Positions 6,940 to 11,965 of a DNA stretch of 12,056 nucleotides are shown here, one piece after another. The stretch covers positions 1 through 12,056 of the forward strand of contig DAOVKX010000026.1 in NCBI GenBank assembly GCA_030631505.1, given 5' to 3'. This stretch comes from Candidatus Nanohaloarchaea archaeon (GTDB taxonomy: Archaea > EX4484-52 > DAOVKX01). Numbering within the stretch: the stretch's first letter is position 1; every line of letters begins with the position of its first letter. The notes beneath the pieces are model-generated. The model saw only the letters and a list, made by a program, of their open reading frames with translations. It was not told where the DNA came from and made no database searches. The translations under genes and the position numbers were made by a program.

Positions 6940-7788
6940 ATGGTTATGACAATAGGCCAATTGGAAAAAATATCAATAACTGCATTAAACAGGGCGTATA
7001 AGATTCATCAGGAACTTGGAGCAAAAGGTGAAGAATTAGTTGAAAAGAACCAGTTTGGAGATACTGCCTTAAGAGTTGATATTGAAGCAGAGAAAGCAGT
7101 TATCAACACATTAAAGGAAGCAGAGGTTCCAATAAGGATAATTTCCGAAGAGCATGGAATAACGAACATTGGCGGCAATCCGATATATTTAGGGATACTT
7201 GACGGATTGGACGGCTCTGATGTATATAAAAAAGAAAGAGGTAAAGGCAGATACGGAACTATGTTAGGCATCTTCTCAAATTTAGACCCTGAATACAATG
7301 ATTATATTTTTAGCGGTGTTATGGAGCACTCAAAAAATAAATTATTTTACGCTACAAAAGGTAACGGGAGCTTTGTAATAGAAAACGATAAGAAAACACC
7401 CATTAAATGTTCAAATTGTAAAACTTTGGATAAAAGAACAAGAATTTATATCGATGAATACTGGGACATTAACAAAAAGACTTTTTCTGAAAAGCTCAAA
7501 GGATTTAATACAACATACTTGGGCTCTTCTGCAGTATATTATGTCGACCTGGCTTCTGGAAAAACTGATTTGGTGCTCGAATGCACAAGAAAAGGCAATC
7601 TGGAAATAGCAGTAGCTTACGGGTTGGAAATTGAATCTGGGGGTGTGGTAGTCACATCAGACGGGCTCAGTCTGGGGCAAAAGAAATATCTGGAGTTTGG
7701 GCAGGATAGATACATACCTGTTATATCAGCATCAACAAAACAGATGGCAAAAGAATTGATTAAACACATCGGTAAAAACCAAACATAG
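6940..7788 (+). CDS. inositol monophosphatase/FBPase-IV family protein with altered metal-site residues
   Basis: A 282-residue protein of the lithium-sensitive inositol monophosphatase superfamily, which in archaea includes bifunctional inositol monophosphatase/fructose-1,6-bisphosphatases. Family landmarks in order are DIEAEK (D47, E49), IISEEHG (E70/E71), the central metal motif ILDGLDGSDVY (D88, D91, S93; usual form D-P-[IL]-D-G-[ST]), and the C-terminal NLEIAVAYGLEIESGGVV. Two deviations stand out: the proline of DPLDG is glycine, and the last metal-binding aspartate (usually W/V-D-x-A) is glutamate (E222). The substrate cannot be named and activity may differ from classic family members. 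It ends in TAG, convergent with the CYTH gene after a 15-base gap. The TATA at 6904-6917 supports start 6940. Confidence 0.82.
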   Translation: MVMTIGQLEKISITALNRAYKIHQELGAKGEELVEKNQFGDTALRVDIEAEKAVINTLKEAEVPIRIISEEHGITNIGGNPIYLGILDGLDGSDVYKKERGKGRYGTMLGIFSNLDPEYNDYIFSGVMEHSKNKLFYATKGNGSFVIENDKKTPIKCSNCKTLDKRTRIYIDEYWDINKKTFSEKLKGFNTTYLGSSAVYYVDLASGKTDLVLECTRKGNLEIAVAYGLEIESGGVVVTSDGLSLGQKKYLEFGQDRYIPVISASTKQMAKELIKHIGKNQT

Positions 7789-7803
7789 CAACACAATAAA
7801 ATT

Positions 7804-8364
7804 TTATTTTCTCATTTTCCTGAGCATTAATTCCGGCTTCCCTAAATGTTTTTCTTTAACATTCAGCCCCAAAGAGTTTATAAACTCCCGAATTTCTTTT
7901 TTAACTTCCACAATATTTTCATTATTAGACACAGACAATCTCTCAACTTCCAAAAACAACCCAAGGTCCTTCACATCTTCAAAAACTATTTCATAATTTT
8001 CTGATAAGAATACATGCTTTTTGTTTTCAATTTCAACTAAGGGCTTGAACCCTAAATGCTCAACTATTTTTCTCGCAGAGTCAAAATCAGACACTTCAAC
8101 CTCTTCTTCATCAGAATAAATCCATTTTCCCGTTGTATCAAAATGATTAATCTTATGTGTTATAAACTTTTTGTTATTTTTACTTCTGATTCTGAAAACT
8201 TCTTTAAACGAACCGTCCTCTTTGGGCAGAAATTTTTTCCTTACAGGGTCGCAGAAATAAATATCAAAAGTTCTTTTTATCCCCTGAAAATTAAACTTTT
8301 TTAGCTTACCTAAAGCCACATCCTTTTCATCAAAAACCTGCACGAGGATTTCCACTTCTTTCAT
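7804..8364 (-). CDS. CYTH domain protein (CyaB/ThTPase-like triphosphate enzyme)
   Basis: A 186-residue protein with CYTH layout, the triphosphate tunnel fold of class IV adenylyl cyclase and thiamine triphosphatase. Visible landmarks are an N-terminal EVEILVQV in place of the E-x-E-x-K signature (E3 and E5 kept, lysine replaced by L7), the strand KRTFDIYF, the arginine pair FRIRSK (R58, R60), the acidic strand EEEVEVSD (E87-E90), KKHVF (K115-K116), and the closing strand GLFLEVERL (E139, E141) after FEDV. Such proteins bind a triphosphate with basic residues facing into a beta-barrel and metals on the glutamates. The lost lysine makes the exact reaction uncertain. The ATG at 8364 follows a strong TATA at 8382-8393 by about 24 bases. 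It is divergent from the XerA recombinase. Confidence 0.82.
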   Translation of the reverse strand: MKEVEILVQVFDEKDVALGKLKKFNFQGIKRTFDIYFCDPVRKKFLPKEDGSFKEVFRIRSKNNKKFITHKINHFDTTGKWIYSDEEEVEVSDFDSARKIVEHLGFKPLVEIENKKHVFLSENYEIVFEDVKDLGLFLEVERLSVSNNENIVEVKKEIREFINSLGLNVKEKHLGKPELMLRKMRK

Positions 8365-8381
8365 AATTGGATTAGGAAAAG

Positions 8382-8393
8382 TATTTTTATATA
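8382..8393 (-). promoter_or_regulatory. TATA box for the CYTH gene
   Basis: Read on the minus strand this is TATATAAAAATA, ending 18 bases and centred about 24 bases upstream of the ATG at 8364. It is one of the clearest TATA boxes in the window and implies a leaderless transcript. Confidence 0.5.
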
Positions 8394-8430
8394 ATTACTT
8401 ATAGAAAAATAGTTCTTTTTATTTAATATA

Positions 8431-8483
8431 AAATAAAAGTTAAAATCCAGTTGAATTTAATATTTTTATACGAACTTTTATTT
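8431..8483. repeat. 11-bp perfect inverted repeat upstream of the recombinase gene
   Basis: AAATAAAAGTT (8431-8441) is matched exactly by its reverse complement AACTTTTATTT (8473-8483), with a 31-base spacer. It lies in the 141-base AT-rich gap between the divergent CYTH and XerA genes, 23-75 bases before the recombinase ATG. The gap holds nothing else recognisable besides promoters. The repeat could bind a regulator or the recombinase itself, or be chance in AT-rich DNA. The spacer is too long for a normal 6-8 base dif core. Confidence 0.4.
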
Positions 8484-8505
8484 ACTGAAATTCTAAATAA
8501 TAATC

Positions 8506-9315
8506 ATGGAGCAATCAATTCAGAAATTAGAGACAGAGTTAAAATTAAGGGGTTTTTCTGACACAACAGTAAAAACCTATGTATTTTATACTCAGAAATT
8601 CCTTGAATTTGTAAATAAAGTGCCTGATAAAATTACAGAAGACGACATAAAGTCCTTTCTGTCTGAAAAAATATCAAATAATATGTCAAGCAGTTCCATC
8701 GCTCTTTTAAGGGCTTCTCTGGCGTTCTTTTACAGCGAAGTTCTGAAAAAAGGAACAATTAAAATCAAAACCCCCAAGATTTCAAAAAAACTGCCCGTAG
8801 TCTTGACAAAAGAAGAAGTCAGGAAACTCATTAGTTCAACAAAAAACCATAAGCATAGAACTGTAATCAAATTGCTGTACTCCTCAGGTCTCCGGCTTAG
8901 CGAATGCGTGAATTTAAAGCCAATAGATTTGGAACTAAACGACTCCGTCGGCTGGGTGCGAAGCGGAAAGGGCTCGAAAGACAGAATATTTTTGCTCTCA
9001 GATAATCTGGTAAAAGATTTTGAAAAACACATGAATCTAAATCAGGAATACCTCTTTACTGGCAGAAACGGAAAATTATCTGCCCGGGCTGTACAAAAGA
9101 TAGTGCGCGAGGCAGCAGAAAGGGCAGGCATAAGAAAACAAATCAGCCCGCACACACTCAGGCACTCGTTCGCCACTCATCTGCTCGAAAATGGCACAGA
9201 CATAAGAAAAATACAAAAGTTATTAGGCCATTCAAATCTCCAGACAACGCAGATTTACGCCCATGTTTCAACAGAAGAACTGAAAAAACTCAAAAGCCCG
9301 TTGGATAGTTTATAA
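8506..9315 (+). CDS. xerA: XerA/XerD-type tyrosine recombinase
   Basis: A 269-residue site-specific recombinase of the lambda-integrase (tyrosine recombinase) family. The N-terminal SAM-like DNA-binding domain spans about residues 1-85. The catalytic domain carries the full set: R130 in SGLRLSE, K155 in GKGSKDR, H216 and R219 in SPHTLRHSFATH, H242 in LLGHS, and the nucleophile Y251 in TTQIYAHVS. Its length and compact form match archaeal XerA, which resolves chromosome dimers at a dif site. It has no extra domains or flanking att-like repeats of the sort that would suggest an integrase of a mobile element. The start at 8506 is the first ATG and gives the standard N terminus. It ends 4 bases from the stop of a convergent membrane protein gene. 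Confidence 0.92.
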   Translation: MEQSIQKLETELKLRGFSDTTVKTYVFYTQKFLEFVNKVPDKITEDDIKSFLSEKISNNMSSSSIALLRASLAFFYSEVLKKGTIKIKTPKISKKLPVVLTKEEVRKLISSTKNHKHRTVIKLLYSSGLRLSECVNLKPIDLELNDSVGWVRSGKGSKDRIFLLSDNLVKDFEKHMNLNQEYLFTGRNGKLSARAVQKIVREAAERAGIRKQISPHTLRHSFATHLLENGTDIRKIQKLLGHSNLQTTQIYAHVSTEELKKLKSPLDSL

Positions 9316-9319
9316 TCAA

Positions 9320-9616
9320 TTATTTTTTGTTTCTTTTTAGAACATTTTTATTGTATAAGTATATTACAAGACAGGATAAAATGTACCAAAAGACTATATC
9401 AAAAACAAGAGAGGTGTATTCAAAACTAAAATTTGTTTCACCAAGACTGGTCAGTGGAATTATTTCAACTATATAATAAAAAGGCAATCCATGTCCAGTA
9501 TACTTATTAATAGTAATGCCTGGCACAGAAGTAATATAAAAGAATGTTAAAATCAATAATAATACACTAATTATGATCTTTCCTTTCGTTGGCTTAAAAA
9601 ATTCCCTCAAACCCAT
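9320..9616 (-). CDS. small two-helix membrane protein, unknown function
   Basis: A 98-residue protein I cannot assign to a named family. It begins with MGLREFFKPTKGK, a basic cytoplasmic-looking segment, then a hydrophobic helix at about 14-31 (IISVLLLILTFFYITSV). A roughly 35-residue polar and aromatic stretch follows (NKYTGHGLPFYY, SFEYTSL), then a second helix at about 69-87 (VFDIVFWYILSCLVIYLY) and a lysine-rich tail (KNVLKRNKK). Positive charges at both ends suggest both termini lie in the cytoplasm with the loop outside. Similar small membrane proteins starting with 'REFFKPTKGK' are common in archaeal and metagenomic genomes, without known role (recalled, not checked). It follows the winged-helix gene by 42 bases on the same strand and may share its transcript. 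Confidence 0.65.
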   Translation of the reverse strand: MGLREFFKPTKGKIIISVLLLILTFFYITSVPGITINKYTGHGLPFYYIVEIIPLTSLGETNFSFEYTSLVFDIVFWYILSCLVIYLYNKNVLKRNKK

Positions 9617-9658
9617 GCTCTTTTATTACATTTTCCTGCTTAAAAATCTTAGAATTAA

Positions 9659-9970
9659 TCACTTCTTCTTCTCAGATTTCCTGTCAATCTTTACCTTAGA
9701 GAGCTTTTTTAACACGCATTCAAGGTCAGAAGCGACATCTTTTCCAAGATGGGTCAGCTTAATATGCTTTACACGGCCCTTTTTCTCAAATATAATCAGT
9801 CCCGCCTTCTTGAAAGAATCAAGTATCTTCACCGTATGTGAATATGTGCAGTCTGCCGCTTTCATGAGTCTTGAGGCATAATTGTTTTCTTTTACCCTTA
9901 ACGCTACAAGAATCCTTACCGGCTTCTCATGAAGCATAAGCTCGTTTAACACACCCCTCTTTTTTGTCAT
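9659..9970 (-). CDS. winged helix-turn-helix transcriptional regulator (MarR/ArsR-like)
   Basis: About 103 residues. The core is a winged-helix DNA-binding domain: a first helix in GVLNELMLHEKPVRILVAL, a helix-turn-helix formed by NNYASRLMKAADCTYSHTVKILDSFKKAG, then the wing strand IIFEKKGRVKHIKLT and a following helix (LGKDVASDLECVLKKLS). The tail is strongly basic (KIDRKSEKKK). There is no ligand-binding or metal-binding domain. I chose the ATG at 9970 over an in-frame GTG at 9979 because GTGAGG just upstream can act as a Shine-Dalgarno motif. A TATA-like sequence, CTATAAAA on the minus strand, lies near 10001-10008. Targets are unknown; the membrane protein gene 42 bases downstream is the obvious candidate partner. 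Confidence 0.78.
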   Translation of the reverse strand: MTKKRGVLNELMLHEKPVRILVALRVKENNYASRLMKAADCTYSHTVKILDSFKKAGLIIFEKKGRVKHIKLTHLGKDVASDLECVLKKLSKVKIDRKSEKKK

Positions 9971-10074
9971 GTCCCTCACTTAAATTATTATATTTTCCGT
10001 TTTTATAGTTTTGCATTAGTCCTTTATATGCTTATAAAAAGAGTATATTTAGATATATATAAAGTTTTATATAA

Positions 10075-10494
10075 TTACCCTATGTACGTTACTTCCGGCT
10101 CCTTTTTCCTGACCCTTAAAAGCGGAATCGGCGGGGGTAAATTAACCTGTTCTGAAAGGGTTATCGCCTTTATTGAGCAGACATGTAAAATATGATTCAT
10201 TACAGGGAGTATTACCTCTTTTGGAAGTTTTTTGTCCTTTTTCCATGAACCCAGAATGTTTTTATTTGCCCCTTTGTACAGTACAATCCCTTCTACCTGT
10301 ACTATAGCTACCCTTTTACCACCTTCTGCATATTCGGTCTGGAATTCAAACTCTATATTGCAGACTTTTTCTTTCGAGGGCAAAGTAACCTCTTTAACGC
10401 TTTTTATATCTGTCTTGTTGGAAATGCGTATCTTTCCCTTTACTTCCCTCATCCTAGTAGCTTTCAGGGTATTTATATTCAATCCAATTATCAT
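10075..10494 (-). CDS. conserved archaeal protein, possibly SecB-like fold
   Basis: A 139-residue protein with no clear enzymatic motif. The N-terminal half alternates hydrophobic and polar residues as in beta strands (KGKIRISNK, CNIEFEFQTEY, RVAIVQVEGIVLYKG). A helix follows (EVILPVMNHILHVCSIKAITLSEQ), then a proline-rich ending, VNLPPPIPLLRVRKK. The order of antiparallel sheet, long helix and terminal 'LPPPIPLPxV'-type segment resembles archaeal SecB-like chaperone-fold proteins, but the similarity is weak and the assignment is tentative. No membrane segment or signal peptide is visible. The ATG at 10494 lies 28 bases from the TATA box at 10522-10529, consistent with a near-leaderless transcript. 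It is divergent from the DJ-1/PfpI gene. Confidence 0.6.
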   Translation of the reverse strand: MIIGLNINTLKATRMREVKGKIRISNKTDIKSVKEVTLPSKEKVCNIEFEFQTEYAEGGKRVAIVQVEGIVLYKGANKNILGSWKKDKKLPKEVILPVMNHILHVCSIKAITLSEQVNLPPPIPLLRVRKKEPEVTYIG

Positions 10495-10521
10495 AATACC
10501 ACATTTATTAATTGGTGGGGG

Positions 10522-10529
10522 TATTTATA
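10522..10529. promoter_or_regulatory. TATA box in the divergent promoter region
   Basis: Read on the minus strand, TATAAATA sits 28 bases upstream of the ATG at 10494. The overlapping plus-strand sequence TTTATATCTATA could serve the DJ-1/PfpI gene at 10611 with a longer leader; a second AT-rich candidate for that gene is GATATTTATTT near 10555-10565. Confidence 0.45.
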
Positions 10530-10610
10530 TCTATAGGCAAAGTGTGTTACTCTTGATATTTATTTCAGGATATGCGCACATTGGCGAAAAATGGAAATTG
10601 GCGAAATACA

Positions 10611-11129
10611 ATGGAAACAAGCGATAAATCGGTTTTGATGATTATAGCGCATGAAAATTTCCGGGACGAGGAGTTTAAGGAGCCATACAGCATTCTGGAG
10701 AATGCAGGGGTTTCAGTTACTATTGCCAGCACAGATACAACTCCTGCCAAAGGCACTTTAGGGGCTTCTGTTACTCCAGATACAACAATCAATAGCGTAA
10801 ACATAGAAGAATACGATGCTGTGCTCTTTATAGGGGGTTCCGGCTCTTCAGTTTACTTTAATGACGACACAGCATTATCTATAGCTAAAGATGCATATAA
10901 TCAGGGCAAAATCGTCGGAGCTATATGTATTGCGCCAAGTATTTTAGCCAATGCAGGAATTCTTAAAGGCAAGAGAGCAACATCATTCCCTTCAGAAAAA
11001 GACAGCTTAATATCCAAAGGGGCAGAATACACTGGCGAGGGAATCACAAAAGACGGAAACATAATAACAGCAGACGGCCCGTCGCACGCCAGAGAGTTCG
11101 GCCGGGAAGTGTTAAATGCAATTAAATAA
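10611..11129 (+). CDS. DJ-1/PfpI family protein
   Basis: A 172-residue class I glutamine-amidotransferase-like protein of the DJ-1/PfpI group, which includes deglycases, stress chaperones and intracellular proteases. The N-terminal strand VLMIIAHENFRDEEF carries the conserved acidic residue (E20/E21). The nucleophile elbow is GAICIAP with Cys106, where many members have A-x-C-H-G-P; the missing histidine next to the cysteine argues against a classic PfpI protease triad. VLFIGGSGS and the late TADGPSHAREFG also fit the fold. I chose ATG 10611 because the product then begins a few residues before the first strand, as in relatives; an in-frame ATG at 10572 would add 13 non-conserved residues. 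Its stop overlaps the end of a small membrane gene on the opposite strand by 8 bases. Confidence 0.85.
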   Translation: METSDKSVLMIIAHENFRDEEFKEPYSILENAGVSVTIASTDTTPAKGTLGASVTPDTTINSVNIEEYDAVLFIGGSGSSVYFNDDTALSIAKDAYNQGKIVGAICIAPSILANAGILKGKRATSFPSEKDSLISKGAEYTGEGITKDGNIITADGPSHAREFGREVLNAIK

Positions 11130-11253
11130 CTTCATGGAACTTCAGTATCACAAACGCGAAATAAAGAATTAGCATAAGCAGTATCATAATCTGCAGCCAG
11201 TCTGTTTTTTTAAAATCTATTTTCTTGATAATTTCAACAGGGTTTTTTGGCAT
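11122..11253 (-). CDS. small single-pass membrane protein, 43 aa
   Basis: A short gene that is easily missed. The minus-strand frame from ATG 11253 to TAA 11122 encodes 43 residues: a basic, polar N terminus (MPKNPVEIIKKIDFKKTD), then one hydrophobic helix (WLQIMILLMLILYFAFVIL) and a short tail KFHEVI. Lysines before the helix suggest an inside N terminus by the positive-inside rule. Support comes from a TATA box (TATAAAAAC on the minus strand, 11274-11282) centred about 26 bases upstream, a nearby GGAG, and the coherent helix. The function is unknown and I recognise no family. It overlaps the DJ-1/PfpI stop by 8 bases and lies directly downstream of the tRNA-Gln gene. Confidence 0.5.
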   Translation of the reverse strand: MPKNPVEIIKKIDFKKTDWLQIMILLMLILYFAFVILKFHEVI

Positions 11254-11273
11254 ATTATCATTTTCTCCTATAT

Positions 11274-11282
11274 GTTTTTATA
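11274..11282 (-). promoter_or_regulatory. TATA box for the 43-residue membrane protein gene
   Basis: Minus-strand TATAAAAAC is centred about 26 bases before the ATG at 11253. It begins only a few bases after the 3' end of the tRNA-Gln gene, so the small gene is probably transcribed on its own. Confidence 0.4.
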
Positions 11283-11286
11283 ATTA

Positions 11287-11508
11287 TAGTCCCGGGAGGA
11301 TTCGAACCTCCGTCTTCAGGTATCTCTCCAACTGCACTTGAGCACTATTTTAAAATAATAAGTTATCATATGCCTGGATGTCAGCCAAAAACACGATTGC
11401 AAAAATTGCAAGCGTGGGCTTGAGGACGAAGTCCGAAACCCACAAGGTGTCGACTGACTTTGCAGTCGGACCAGAGCCTGATATCCTTGGCCACTAGACT
11501 ACGGGACT
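11287..11508 (-). tRNA. tRNA-Gln(CUG) with 149-nt BHB intron
   Basis: The mature tRNA is 73 bases after removing an intron. The acceptor stem AGTCCCG (11508-11502) pairs fully with CGGGACT (11294-11288), and the discriminator is A (11287); no CCA is encoded. The D stem GTCT pairs with GGAT-type bases including G-U pairs, with GG in the D loop. The anticodon stem TCAGG pairs with CCTGA across the intron, and the T arm is GGAGG, TTCGAAT, CCTCC. The anticodon loop reads CTCTGG + A, giving CUG at positions 34-36 (glutamine). The A-U first pair and AGUCCCG acceptor are typical of archaeal tRNA-Gln. Exons are 11508-11471 and 11321-11287. The 5' end overlaps the last 15 bases of the DHH gene on the same strand, so the tRNA may be cut out of that transcript or start from a TTTAAAG element near 11533-11539. 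Confidence 0.93.
11322..11470 (-). other. archaeal BHB intron inside tRNA-Gln, between positions 37 and 38
   Basis: The splice region forms a standard hBHBh' structure. Exon bases CTCT (32-35) pair with intron AGAG (144-147) as the 4-bp central helix. The 3-base bulges are GG|T at the 5' site and AT|A at the 3' site, cut between the second and third base in each. The inner helix is CCGACTGCA (intron 2-10) with TGCAGTTGG (135-143), 9 pairs with one G-U. The intron is 149 bases, long for an archaeal tRNA intron but far too short to encode a homing endonuclease. The rest can form two internal hairpins (11414-11443 and 11392-11416) that share three bases. The splicing endonuclease and ligase would remove it. 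Confidence 0.88.
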
Positions 11509-11940
11509 GTTCTTAAGGAACTTTATCACATTATCTTTAAATCTTTCCAAATCATTAACAGATACTCTTCCACCGGACGCCGGGACATGCCCCCCTCCAA
11601 AACCGCCGTCAAGATTCTTTACACCCTGTTTGATTAAGTCGTTCATTGCAACTTTTTTGTCCTGCCGTCTCGCGCTTATCCCGACCAGACCATCAAATAT
11701 CTGTAACACAATCACAGTTTTATCAGGATAATACTTATGCGATATTATGTTGGATACAGGAGATTTTATATGATATTGCGATTTGAAAGCATATATAAGA
11801 AGGTTTAAATCATCATAAAACTCTCCTTCTTTTTTATGGTTGCTCACAACTCTTTCTATTTCATGGTCGACAACATCATGATATTTTTTTATGCTGCTTT
11901 TTAAAACATCATCCAACGATTTTGCATTGTAAAAACAATG
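11494..11940 (-). CDS. DHH-family phosphoesterase, C-terminal part (DHHA1 domain), 5' end lost
   Basis: About 148 residues of the C-terminal part of a DHH/DHHA1 phosphoesterase, the group of RecJ-like exonucleases and nanoRNases. Visible are a helical linker (DDVLKSSIKKYHDVVDHEIERVV), then the DHHA1 nucleic-acid-binding domain with VIVLQIFDGLVGISARRQ and the diagnostic glycine-rich GGFGGGHVPASGGRV. The N-terminal DHH catalytic domain, about 150-180 residues with the metal-binding aspartates and DHH motif, is absent. The frame continues upstream past a TTG at 11916 to 11940 with sensible residues, then enters the GC-rich tail and stops at 11986. So the gene is cut at the junction near 11940-11950 and does not start there. 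The 3' end (SPVV and TAG) lies inside the 5' end of the tRNA-Gln gene. Confidence 0.78.
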   Translation of the reverse strand, partial: HCFYNAKSLDDVLKSSIKKYHDVVDHEIERVVSNHKKEGEFYDDLNLLIYAFKSQYHIKSPVSNIISHKYYPDKTVIVLQIFDGLVGISARRQDKKVAMNDLIKQGVKNLDGGFGGGHVPASGGRVSVNDLERFKDNVIKFLKNSPVV

Positions 11941-11965
11941 AGAACGAATTCGCTTACTCGTTCTC
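11940..11965. repeat. 8-bp inverted repeat at the composition boundary
   Basis: GAGAACGA (11940-11947) and TCGTTCTC (11958-11965) are perfect reverse complements with a 10-base spacer, and an EcoRI site GAATTC (11945-11950) lies within. Immediately left is another small hairpin, CATTGT (11925-11930) with ACAATG (11935-11940). These structures sit exactly where AT-rich archaeal sequence gives way to GC-rich sequence, as expected at an amplification or cloning chimera. Confidence 0.5.

Noticed and set aside
8365..8505. Canonical dif site or integrase attachment site next to the recombinase.
   Set aside because: The inverted repeat has a 31-base spacer in place of a 6-8 base core, and no direct att-like repeats or phage genes flank the recombinase.
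11363..11385. Possible box C/D guide RNA in the intron (GGCTGA with a D-like CTGA, ATGATAA with a C-like box).
   Set aside because: The C-like box has a mismatch, no matching C and D pair brackets the element, and no K-turn-forming stem joins the boxes.
11401..11455. Hammerhead-ribozyme-like sequence on the plus strand opposite the tRNA intron (GGAC GAA GTCC followed by GAAAC).
   Set aside because: The core CUGANGA before stem II is not present (only CTTGA), the helix order is wrong for a hammerhead, and the same bases are explained by a hairpin in the minus-strand intron.
11494..11916. A complete 140-residue DHHA1-only protein starting at TTG 11916.
   Set aside because: The frame continues upstream with plausible residues to the composition boundary, no start signals precede the TTG, and the family normally has an N-terminal DHH domain.
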